Notes under the pieces: model-generated
What the model was told of the DNA's origin: nothing
The model's database searches: none
Seen by the model: only the letters and a program-made list of their open reading frames with translations
Assembly: GCA_900557355.1 (NCBI GenBank)
Contig: USSR01000352.1
Location: 1 to 7,271, forward strand
From: an uncultured Bacteroides sp.
GTDB taxonomy: Bacteria; Bacteroidota; Bacteroidia; Bacteroidales; Bacteroidaceae
Direction of reading: 5' to 3'
DNA length: 7,271 nt
Made by a program: the position numbers and the translations under genes
Part shown: one piece after another, positions 1-5,899 of the stretch
Numbering within the stretch: position 1 is the stretch's first letter
Layout of the letters: each line of letters opens with the position of its first letter

Positions 1-1557
1 CACAGCTTACTGACCCTGCAATTCGGAGAAAACAACCTGAAAGAAACCAACGACTATAAACTGGTACTGACAGATCCTGCACAACTTGCCGGCCTGCCGC
101 AAAGCGCTATTGATGCAGCCGCAGAAACTGCCAAGGAAAAAGGAGTGGAAGGATGGGTATTCACTTTACAAGCACCCAGTTATAGCCCGTTTATGACGTA
201 TGCCAGCAACCGCGATCTGCGCTGTGAGCTTTATATGGCATATAATACCAAATGTACCCATGACAATGAAACCAACAATCTGGAGATTGTAAAGAAGCTC
301 GTTAATACCCGCCTGGCTATTGCGCAGCTTTTAGGTTACAGTAGTTTTGCCGAATATAACCTGAAAGAGCGGATGGCAGAAAACAGCGGCAATGTATATA
401 AACTGTTGGATCAGCTACTGGATGCTTACACTCCCACCGCCAAACAGGAATATGCAGAGGTAGAGGCTTTGGCACGCCAACTGGAAGGCAATGACTTCAC
501 AGTGATGCCTTGGGACTGGTCTTATTATTCCCATAAACTGAAAGACCAGAAATTCCAGATAGATGATGAAATGCTCCGTCCCTATTTTGAACTGAGCAAG
601 GTAAAAGAAGGGGTATTCGGTCTGGCTACCCGCTTGTATGGTATTACGTTCAAGAAAAACAGAGATATACCGGTATATCACAAGGATGTGGATGCATATG
701 AGGTATTTGATAAAGATGGTAAATTCCTATCTGTACTCTATACAGACTTCCATCCCAGAGAGGGTAAACGTGCAGGCGCATGGATGACTTCTTATAAAGA
801 ACAATGGATTGACGAGGTAACCGGTGAAAACAGTCGTCCGCACATATCTATCGTGATGAACTTCACCAAGCCGACAAAAGACAAACCCGCCTTACTGACA
901 TTTGGTGAACTGGAGACATTCCTGCATGAATTTGGGCATAGCCTGCATGGCATGTTTGCAAATTCCACCTATGAAAACCTGAGCGGTACAAATGTATATT
1001 GGGACTTTGTGGAACTTCCCTCCCAATTCATGGAGAACTTCGCTATTGAAAAGGAGTTCCTCCACACATTTGCCAGACATTATCAGACTGGAGAACTCAT
1101 CCCGGACGAACTGGTACAGCGCATTGTAGATTCTTCTAATTTCGATGCCGCTTATGCCTGCCTGCGTCAGGTTAGCTTTGGCTTACTGGATATGGCATGG
1201 TACACTCGTACCACCCCATTTGATGGTGACGTGAAAGCTTACGAAAAAGAAGCATGGAAGAAAGCACAGATTCTTCCTGTAGTAGAAGATGCCTGTATGA
1301 GTACACAGTTCTCGCATATCTTTGCCGGAGGTTATTCTGCCGGATATTACAGCTATAAATGGGCGGAAGTCCTGGATGCAGATGCTTTCTCACTGTTTAA
1401 ACAAAAAGGAATCTTCAATCCGGAAGTAGCCGCTTCTTTCCGGGAAAACATTCTTTCCAAAGGAGGAACAGAACACCCGATGACACTATACAAACGCTTT
1501 CGCGGACAAGAACCAACTATTGATGCATTATTAATCAGAAACGGAATAAAGAAATGA
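1..1557 (+). CDS. dcp: M3 family zinc oligopeptidase (peptidyl-dipeptidase Dcp-like), 5' partial
   Basis: The reading frame is open from base 1, so the gene enters from outside the window and the GTG at 145 is internal. The visible part is 518 codons. M3 enzymes of this type are usually around 690 residues, so roughly 170 N-terminal residues are missing, including any signal peptide; whether it is periplasmic or cytoplasmic cannot be judged here. The zinc site is intact: HEFGH at visible residues 309-313 (bases 925-939), with the third ligand Glu338 in DFVELPSQ exactly 25 residues after the second His, as in thimet oligopeptidase and Dcp. The Gly/Tyr-rich FAGGYSAGYYSYKWAEVL segment near the C-terminus is the family's substrate-binding loop. 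It cleaves short peptides, probably removing C-terminal dipeptides. Dcp versus oligopeptidase A (PrlC) specificity cannot be settled from sequence alone. The stop overlaps the next start by ATGA, suggesting translational coupling. Confidence 0.93.
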   Translation, partial: HSLLTLQFGENNLKETNDYKLVLTDPAQLAGLPQSAIDAAAETAKEKGVEGWVFTLQAPSYSPFMTYASNRDLRCELYMAYNTKCTHDNETNNLEIVKKLVNTRLAIAQLLGYSSFAEYNLKERMAENSGNVYKLLDQLLDAYTPTAKQEYAEVEALARQLEGNDFTVMPWDWSYYSHKLKDQKFQIDDEMLRPYFELSKVKEGVFGLATRLYGITFKKNRDIPVYHKDVDAYEVFDKDGKFLSVLYTDFHPREGKRAGAWMTSYKEQWIDEVTGENSRPHISIVMNFTKPTKDKPALLTFGELETFLHEFGHSLHGMFANSTYENLSGTNVYWDFVELPSQFMENFAIEKEFLHTFARHYQTGELIPDELVQRIVDSSNFDAAYACLRQVSFGLLDMAWYTRTTPFDGDVKAYEKEAWKKAQILPVVEDACMSTQFSHIFAGGYSAGYYSYKWAEVLDADAFSLFKQKGIFNPEVAASFRENILSKGGTEHPMTLYKRFRGQEPTIDALLIRNGIKK

Positions 1558-2072
1558 AAAAGATGAAAACCTATATACAACTGCTGTTAATCGCTCTCTT
1601 CGTACCCGTATTGAGCGCTTGCGATCAGGAAGACGATGTTATTGACATCTTCACCGGAAAAACCTGGTACATGACTTATATTGCAGTGGAAGGACAAAAC
1701 AAAATGTACGACTTCTGGCAAGGAGATCAGGATGCAAGAGAAAAGAGTTTTAAGACGATTGCAGGAGATAATTACACTTTAGTGTTCGATGGTGCCGAGG
1801 TAAACGGTACAGCGGGCGGGACTTTCACCGGAAAAGCCACCAGTGCCTCTGTTAATGGAGACTGGAATGCAAATGGCAACAACCGGGAACTAAAGATAAC
1901 CGTAAAAAATGCAGGCACTGACACAGATAAGTATTTAGGTAAAGCATTTATGGACGGACTAAAGAGTGCATTCAAATATGGAGGAGATAATAAGAATCTA
2001 TATATTTATTACAAAGAGGGACAGACAGTAAAATTCATTTCTTTCGCTCCACAACGTAACTCAGGTAATTAA
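1554..2072 (+). CDS. Small predicted lipoprotein of unknown function
   Basis: This is a 172-residue protein with a clear type II signal peptide: Lys residues at 2, 3 and 5, a hydrophobic core at 8-20, and lipobox LSAC with the lipidated Cys at residue 23. The residues after Cys (DQEDD) are strongly acidic, resembling the lipoprotein export signal that sends Bacteroidetes lipoproteins to the cell surface; surface exposure is therefore an inference. The mature part looks beta-rich and starts with a GKTWYMTYIAVEG strand, then YTLVFDG, a Gly/Thr/Asn-rich middle, RELKITVKNAG and a C-terminal LYIYYKEGQTVKFISF pair. That pattern is reminiscent of lipocalin-like or META-like folds, without a diagnostic motif. 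From memory, proteins at this position in Bacteroides are annotated DUF4847; I could not verify this. The ATG lies in an ATGA overlap with the peptidase stop; an alternative ATG at 1563 would shorten the signal peptide by three residues and still work. Confidence 0.85.
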   Translation: MKKMKTYIQLLLIALFVPVLSACDQEDDVIDIFTGKTWYMTYIAVEGQNKMYDFWQGDQDAREKSFKTIAGDNYTLVFDGAEVNGTAGGTFTGKATSASVNGDWNANGNNRELKITVKNAGTDTDKYLGKAFMDGLKSAFKYGGDNKNLYIYYKEGQTVKFISFAPQRNSGN

Positions 2073-2076
2073 GACT

Positions 2077-2538
2077 ATGGAAGGTTCTGCAAAAGAAAAA
2101 CAAGAAGCGCTGGACAAGCGTTATATACGTATGGCAAGTATCTGGGCGGAAAATTCATATTGTAAACGCCGTCAGGTAGGTGCACTCATCGTCAAAGATA
2201 AAATGATCATTTCTGACGGGTATAACGGAACGCCTGCCGGTTTTGAAAATGTATGTGAAGACGATAATAACGTTACCAAACCTTACGTGCTACATGCCGA
2301 GGCGAATGCAATCACGAAGATAGCATGCTCTAATAATAGCAGCGACGGTGCCACTATGTATGTCACCGCTTCGCCATGCATCGAATGTTCAAAACTGATT
2401 ATCCAGGCAGGTATCAAACGAGTGGTTTACTCCGAAAAATACCGATTGGAAGACGGTATCGAACTTTTGAAGCGTGCAGGTATCGAGGTAGTATATGTAG
2501 CTACAAGTGACGAGCTACAGGCTACAAGTAAAGAATGA
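2077..2538 (+). CDS. dCMP deaminase (ComEB-like cytidine/deoxycytidylate deaminase)
   Basis: A 153-residue zinc-dependent deaminase expected to convert dCMP to dUMP, the substrate of thymidylate synthase, in the cytoplasm. The complete zinc and catalytic signature is present: His73-Ala-Glu75 (VLHAEANAI, Glu as proton shuttle) and Pro100-Cys101-x-x-Cys104 (SPCIECSKLI). The early segment RRQVGALIVKDKMIISDGYNG (residues 31-51) and the GTPAGFENVCEDDN block match the dCMP deaminase branch rather than tRNA adenosine or free cytidine deaminases. The start lies 4 bp after the lipoprotein stop with no Shine-Dalgarno motif, as is normal in Bacteroides. The last 12 residues (ATSDELQATSKE) follow the natural end of the fold and are encoded by an interspersed GCTACAAG-type repeat, so the tail is probably acquired and non-essential. 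ComEB is the Bacillus homologue name; no competence role is implied. Confidence 0.95.
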   Translation: MEGSAKEKQEALDKRYIRMASIWAENSYCKRRQVGALIVKDKMIISDGYNGTPAGFENVCEDDNNVTKPYVLHAEANAITKIACSNNSSDGATMYVTASPCIECSKLIIQAGIKRVVYSEKYRLEDGIELLKRAGIEVVYVATSDELQATSKE

Positions 2539-2611
2539 AGACCTTAAACAAACAATAAACAAAAATATACGAAGCATACAGCTACCTCTCGTAGCATGTA
2601 GCTCGTAGCTA
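2497..2611. repeat. Degenerate GCTAC-rich repeat with inverted arms
   Basis: The left part (2497-2530) lies in the last codons of the dCMP deaminase gene and contains GCTACAAGT twice (2500-2508 and 2521-2529) with GAGCTACAG between them. The right part (2580-2611) lies in the gap before the protease gene and has the opposite orientation. ACGAGCTACAGGCTAC at 2510-2525 pairs with GTAGCATGTAGCTCGT at 2591-2606 at 15 of 16 positions, leaving a 65-base spacer. I recall similar short GCTAC/GAGCTAC repeats scattered near gene ends in Bacteroides genomes, but copy number cannot be tested here. The spacer is A-rich (ACAAACAATAAACAAAAATA) and has no gene. Confidence 0.7.
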
Positions 2612-2626
2612 ACAACTTTTAAGAAC

Positions 2627-4369
2627 ATGAGTACAAAAAACTCTTCCCGCTTTACCCCACTCGTCATTGCAATCAGCGTGGTAATGGGAATTCTGATCGG
2701 AACATTTTATGCCAGGCATTTCGCCGGAAATACGCTGGGCATTATTAATGGCTCGTCCAACAAGTTGAATGCTTTGTTGCGGGTTGTTGAAGACCAATAT
2801 GTGGACACCGTCAACATGACAGATCTTGTGGAAAAAGCAATGCCACAGATATTGGCTGAGTTAGACCCCCACTCTACTTACATTCCTGCCCAGAATCTGG
2901 AGGAAGTTAATTCAGAGTTGGAAGGCAGCTTCAGCGGTATCGGTATTCAATTCACCATTCAGGATGATACGATTCATGTGAACAGTGTCATTCAAGGCGG
3001 TCCGTCCGAGAAAGTAGGGCTGATGGCAGGCGACCGCATCGTTATGGTAGACGACAGCTTGTTCGCCGGAATAAAACTGACCAATGAGAAAGCCATGCGC
3101 ACTTTGAAAGGTCCGAAAGGAACCAAAGTAAAACTGGGTGTCAAACGTGCTACAGAAAAGAATTTGCTGGACTTTGTCATCACCCGCGGTGATATTCCAC
3201 AGAATACAATTGATGCAGCTTATATGCTCAGCAATGATTACGGATATATTCAAATCAGTAAATTCGGACGTACCACTCATGTAGAACTGCTGAATGCTAT
3301 TGCTCAACTCAGTCATCGGGATTGTAAAGGAATCATTATCGACTTGCGCGACAACACCGGTGGTTATATGGAGGCTGCCGTGCGTATGGTAAATGAATTC
3401 CTGCCGGAAGGACAACTCATAGTCTATGCCCAGGGACGCAAATATCCCCGTATGGAAGATTATGCCAACGGAACAGGCAGTTGCCAGAAAATGCCTTTGG
3501 TTGTGCTGACCAATGAAAGTTCGGCATCCGCCAGTGAGATCTTTGCAGGAGCTATTCAGGATAATGACCGTGGTACAATCGTAGGACGCCGTTCCTTCGG
3601 AAAAGGATTGGTACAACAACCGATTGACTTCAGCGATGGCTCTGCTATCCGCCTGACAATTGCCCGCTACTATACTCCATCCGGTCGTTGCATACAACGT
3701 CCGTATAAAAATGGTAAGGACGCCAAGTACGAAATGGATTGGCTGACCCGCTACGAGCATGGTGAATTCTTCTCTAAGGATAGCATCAAGCTGGACGAGA
3801 ATTTACGCTACTCCACCCGTCTAGGACGTCCCGTTTACGGTGGTGGTGGTATTATGCCGGACGTATTCGTACCGCAGGATACCACAGGAACCTCTTCTTA
3901 TCTGATTGAAGTGCTCAATAAAGGACTGACTTTACAGTTCAGCTTCCAGTATTCCGACCGCAACCGGGCTAAACTGAATGAGTTCGAAAATGAAGAAGAC
4001 ATGCTGAAATATCTTCGTCAGCAAGGTATCGTAGAACAGTTTATCCGTTTTGCAGACAGCAAGGGAGTGAAGAGACGCAATATCCTTATCCACAAGTCCT
4101 ACAAGCTGATGGAAAGAAACCTTTATGGAAACATTATCTATAATATATTAGGCAGGGAGCCTTATATAAGGTATATCAATCAGGGCGATCCTACCGTACA
4201 AAAGGCATTGGAAATTTTGGAGAACGGCGAAGCATTTCCCAAAGCTCCGGAAGATGTTGTGAAAGAAGAAACGAAAGATGAAGGAAAGAAAAAAAGAACT
4301 GCGGAAGCGTATGGCATTGTTAAAGACCCGGCACGGGCTTACCACTACGCATCAATCCCAGTCTGCTGA
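2627..4369 (+). CDS. S41 family C-terminal processing peptidase with PDZ domain (CtpA-like)
   Basis: A 580-residue serine protease tethered to the envelope. Residues 11-27 form a hydrophobic signal-anchor after a short basic N-terminus, so the catalytic part should be periplasmic. A PDZ domain covers about 98-175 (GSFSGIGIQFT..., GLMAGDRIVMVDD) and recognises C-termini of substrates. The S41 core follows: GYIQISKFG and IIIDLRDNTGGYM (236-248), then the catalytic Ser301 in NESSASASEIF and Lys326 in FGKGLVQ. The 25-residue Ser-Lys spacing equals that of E. coli Prc (Ser452/Lys477). A C-terminal extension of about 170 residues (helical, EFENEEDMLKYLRQQGIVEQF) is typical of Bacteroidetes members. 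The final roughly 40 residues are a charged, low-complexity tail overlapping the next gene for 92 bases in another frame. The start follows an 88-bp gap with no recognisable TAnnTTTG promoter, so it is probably co-transcribed with the deaminase gene. Confidence 0.95.
   Translation: MSTKNSSRFTPLVIAISVVMGILIGTFYARHFAGNTLGIINGSSNKLNALLRVVEDQYVDTVNMTDLVEKAMPQILAELDPHSTYIPAQNLEEVNSELEGSFSGIGIQFTIQDDTIHVNSVIQGGPSEKVGLMAGDRIVMVDDSLFAGIKLTNEKAMRTLKGPKGTKVKLGVKRATEKNLLDFVITRGDIPQNTIDAAYMLSNDYGYIQISKFGRTTHVELLNAIAQLSHRDCKGIIIDLRDNTGGYMEAAVRMVNEFLPEGQLIVYAQGRKYPRMEDYANGTGSCQKMPLVVLTNESSASASEIFAGAIQDNDRGTIVGRRSFGKGLVQQPIDFSDGSAIRLTIARYYTPSGRCIQRPYKNGKDAKYEMDWLTRYEHGEFFSKDSIKLDENLRYSTRLGRPVYGGGGIMPDVFVPQDTTGTSSYLIEVLNKGLTLQFSFQYSDRNRAKLNEFENEEDMLKYLRQQGIVEQFIRFADSKGVKRRNILIHKSYKLMERNLYGNIIYNILGREPYIRYINQGDPTVQKALEILENGEAFPKAPEDVVKEETKDEGKKKRTAEAYGIVKDPARAYHYASIPVC
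4144..4171 (+). other. Palindromes and potential hairpin inside the protease gene
   Basis: Two perfect palindromes sit close together in the coding sequence: TAATATATTA (4141-4150) and CCTTATATAAGG (4160-4171). In RNA, 4144-4153 can pair with 4159-4168 with one T-T mismatch, leaving AGGGA in the loop. It lies about 110 bases before the cyclo-ligase start. It may be coincidence in an AT-rich codon stretch. Confidence 0.3.
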
Positions 4370-4817
4370 AATTCTTGCCGCCCTGGAAGCCCACCCGGCT
4401 TTCAGGGCGGCACATATCGTCCTGCTCTATTATTCACTGAAGGACGAGGTCGATACGCATGAATTTGTCCGGAAGTGGAGCCGTGAAAAGCGGATATTGC
4501 TTCCGGTTGTCGTAGGTGACGATCTGGAATTGCGTGTCTATACCGGTCCCGAAGACCTGGCAACAGGAAGTTATGGTATTGAAGAACCTACCGGAGAACT
4601 CTTCACCGACTATGCAGCTATCGACTTTGTTGCCGTTCCCGGCGTAGCTTTCGATAATGCAGGTAACCGTCTGGGCAGAGGCAAAGGTTATTATGACCGA
4701 CTGCTCCCCCGCCTCACGGCTTTCAAAGCCGGCATCTGTTTTCCTTTTCAATTAGTGGAAGAAGTGCCTGCGGAGCCATTCGACATCCGCATGGATACGA
4801 TTATAACAATTCAATGA
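4278..4817 (+). CDS. 5-formyltetrahydrofolate cyclo-ligase
   Basis: A 179-residue cytoplasmic enzyme (also called methenyltetrahydrofolate synthetase) that uses ATP to convert 5-formyl-THF to 5,10-methenyl-THF, returning a stored or inhibitory folate to one-carbon metabolism. Visible signatures are the N-terminal basic helix KKELRKRM, the folate-side block LLYYSLKDEVDTHEF (49-63), KRILLPVV (71-78), GSYGIEEPTG (97-106) and the Gly-rich ATP-site motif GRGKGYYDR (133-141) after VAVPGVAFD. The length is normal for the family. The ATG at 4278 is preferred because KKELRKRMALLK is the usual N-terminal helix; starting at the next Met (4311) would remove it. This places the start 92 bases inside the preceding protease gene, in the +1 frame. 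The 3' end overlaps the PHP gene by ATGA, suggesting coupled translation. Confidence 0.94.
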   Translation: MKERKKELRKRMALLKTRHGLTTTHQSQSAEILAALEAHPAFRAAHIVLLYYSLKDEVDTHEFVRKWSREKRILLPVVVGDDLELRVYTGPEDLATGSYGIEEPTGELFTDYAAIDFVAVPGVAFDNAGNRLGRGKGYYDRLLPRLTAFKAGICFPFQLVEEVPAEPFDIRMDTIITIQ

Positions 4818-5605
4818 AAACAAATTATCACACTCATACTGCCCGTTGCATGCACGCTACGGGTAGCGACGAAGACTACGTGCTCAGCGCCATCAAAGGC
4901 GGCTATCAGGAGCTGGGATTTTCAGACCACACTCCGTGGAAGTATCACACCGATTATGTGGCTGACATGCGCATGCTCCCCGAAGAATTACCCGGATACG
5001 TAGAAAGCCTGCGCTCACTCCGCGAGAAATACCAAGATCAGATTAGTATCAAAATCGGATTGGAATGCGAGTATTTTCCCGCTTATATTCATTGGCTGAA
5101 AGAAAAAATCAAAGAGTATCAACTGGATTATATCCTATTCGGCAATCACCATTACCATACAGATGAGAAGTTCCCTTACTTCGGGCATCATACCGAGAAC
5201 CTTGATATGCTGGAACTCTATGAAGAGAGTGCCATCGAGGGAATGGAGAGTGGTTTGTTCTGCTGTCTGGCCCACCCGGATTTATTCATGCGCTCATATC
5301 CTCAGTTCGACCGTCATTGTAAGTTAATCAGCCGCCATATCTGCCGCACAGCCGCACGCTTCCATATTCCGCTGGAATATAATATCGGTTATGTGGCATA
5401 TAATGAAGCGCACGACTTGCAGACTTATCCCTGCCCGGACTTCTGGCACATTGCCGCCAATGAAGGTTGTACTGCTATCATCGGGTTAGATGCGCATAAC
5501 AATAAAGACTTGGAAACGCCTGTATATTACAATCGTGCCATAGAAGAATTGAAAGCATTAAAGATACAGAGAGTGGATAGTTTATCACTAATTACTAACC
5601 ACTAA
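4814..5605 (+). CDS. PHP-family phosphatase, histidinol-phosphatase (HisK/HisJ) type
   Basis: A 263-residue PHP-domain metal phosphoesterase. The metal-binding clusters appear in family order: H6-T-H8 with His14, SDH at 37-39, Glu84 in GLECEYFPAY, NHHYH at 111-115, HPD at 154-156, and DAH at 226-228. The overall layout matches class III histidinol-phosphatases, which remove phosphate from L-histidinol phosphate in histidine synthesis. No other his gene is visible nearby, and Bacteroides species are known to carry a bifunctional HisB with its own phosphatase domain, so the physiological substrate may differ. The start overlaps the cyclo-ligase stop (ATGA). The last residues (SLSLITNH) are encoded by short CACTAAT repeats and probably lie beyond the conserved fold. 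The stop lies 3 bp from the end of the opposing gene. Confidence 0.87.
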   Translation: MKTNYHTHTARCMHATGSDEDYVLSAIKGGYQELGFSDHTPWKYHTDYVADMRMLPEELPGYVESLRSLREKYQDQISIKIGLECEYFPAYIHWLKEKIKEYQLDYILFGNHHYHTDEKFPYFGHHTENLDMLELYEESAIEGMESGLFCCLAHPDLFMRSYPQFDRHCKLISRHICRTAARFHIPLEYNIGYVAYNEAHDLQTYPCPDFWHIAANEGCTAIIGLDAHNNKDLETPVYYNRAIEELKALKIQRVDSLSLITNH

Positions 5606-5613
5606 TCACTATC
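5585..5613. repeat. CACTAAT-type microrepeat at the convergent gene junction
   Basis: CACTAAT occurs at 5586-5592 and 5600-5606, with a further partial unit CACTAT at 5607-5612 and related TTACTAAC between them. The stretch contains the last codons and stop of the phosphatase gene (stop 5603-5605) and the stop of the DUF721 gene (5609-5611 on the minus strand). GATAGT at about 5576-5581 and ACTATC at 5608-5613 form a weak inverted pair. No GC-rich stem with a T run, and hence no ordinary intrinsic terminator, is visible for either direction. Confidence 0.55.
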
Positions 5614-5899
5614 TAAATATGATATTCGTGATTACCTGCGCACCTACGTGGCGGTTCAGGTTGCGTACCAGCAAGTCACGTCCCATCATTAGTTCCTGAC
5701 GCAGGGCGGCAGAAGTCAGATGGACATATAAAATCTGATTGCGGATATAGAGTTCGCGGGTATAAGAGGCAATAGTGGGGCCAAGGATTTCTGCCCATGA
5801 GTTGATGAGCCGCTGCTCATTGAGTGGCGACTCCAGACTCTCCTGCCGAAGGAAAGTACGTATCAGTTTACCTATTTGTTCGGCATCGTTACGCTTCAT
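5609..5899 (-). CDS. DUF721 (DciA-like) protein
   Basis: A 96-residue protein with the DUF721 layout: an N-terminal helix (EQIGKLIRTFLRQE), a central helix with the conserved Trp35 and Gly40 (LINSWAEILGPTIASYT), two short strands (ELYIRNQILYVHL) and the SxxLRQEL helix (63-70) followed by LLVRNLNRHVG. DUF721 is the family of DciA, the helicase operator that helps load DnaB in bacteria lacking DnaC or DnaI. Whether this short Bacteroidales form does so is inference from the family. It is downstream of recF with an ATGA overlap, so the two are almost certainly co-transcribed and translationally coupled. recF-DUF721 adjacency also occurs near the origin in Actinobacteria, supporting a link to replication. 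Confidence 0.88.
   Translation of the reverse strand: MKRNDAEQIGKLIRTFLRQESLESPLNEQRLINSWAEILGPTIASYTRELYIRNQILYVHLTSAALRQELMMGRDLLVRNLNRHVGAQVITNIIFR

Noticed and set aside
145..147. GTG at 145 as the start of the M3 peptidase
   Set aside because: The same frame is open and protein-like back to base 1 (LTLQFGENNLKETNDY and GLPQSAI fit the family), so this is an internal Val codon of a gene cut by the window edge.
1173..1324. TAGCTTTG (1173-1180) and TATCTTTG (1317-1324) as internal promoters before the lipoprotein gene
   Set aside because: Both match the -7 element but have no TTTG at the right distance upstream and lie in conserved peptidase codons, so chance matches are likelier.
2539..2626. 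A separate promoter or terminator between the deaminase and protease genes
   Set aside because: I see no TTTG/TAnnTTTG pair and no GC-rich stem followed by a T run; the only structure is the repeat, so co-transcription is the simpler reading.
2912..3760. A 282-codon minus-strand open frame opposite the S41 protease gene
   Set aside because: It is antisense to a protein with complete PDZ and catalytic motifs, shows no recognisable domain, and is explained by codon bias leaving the opposite strand open.
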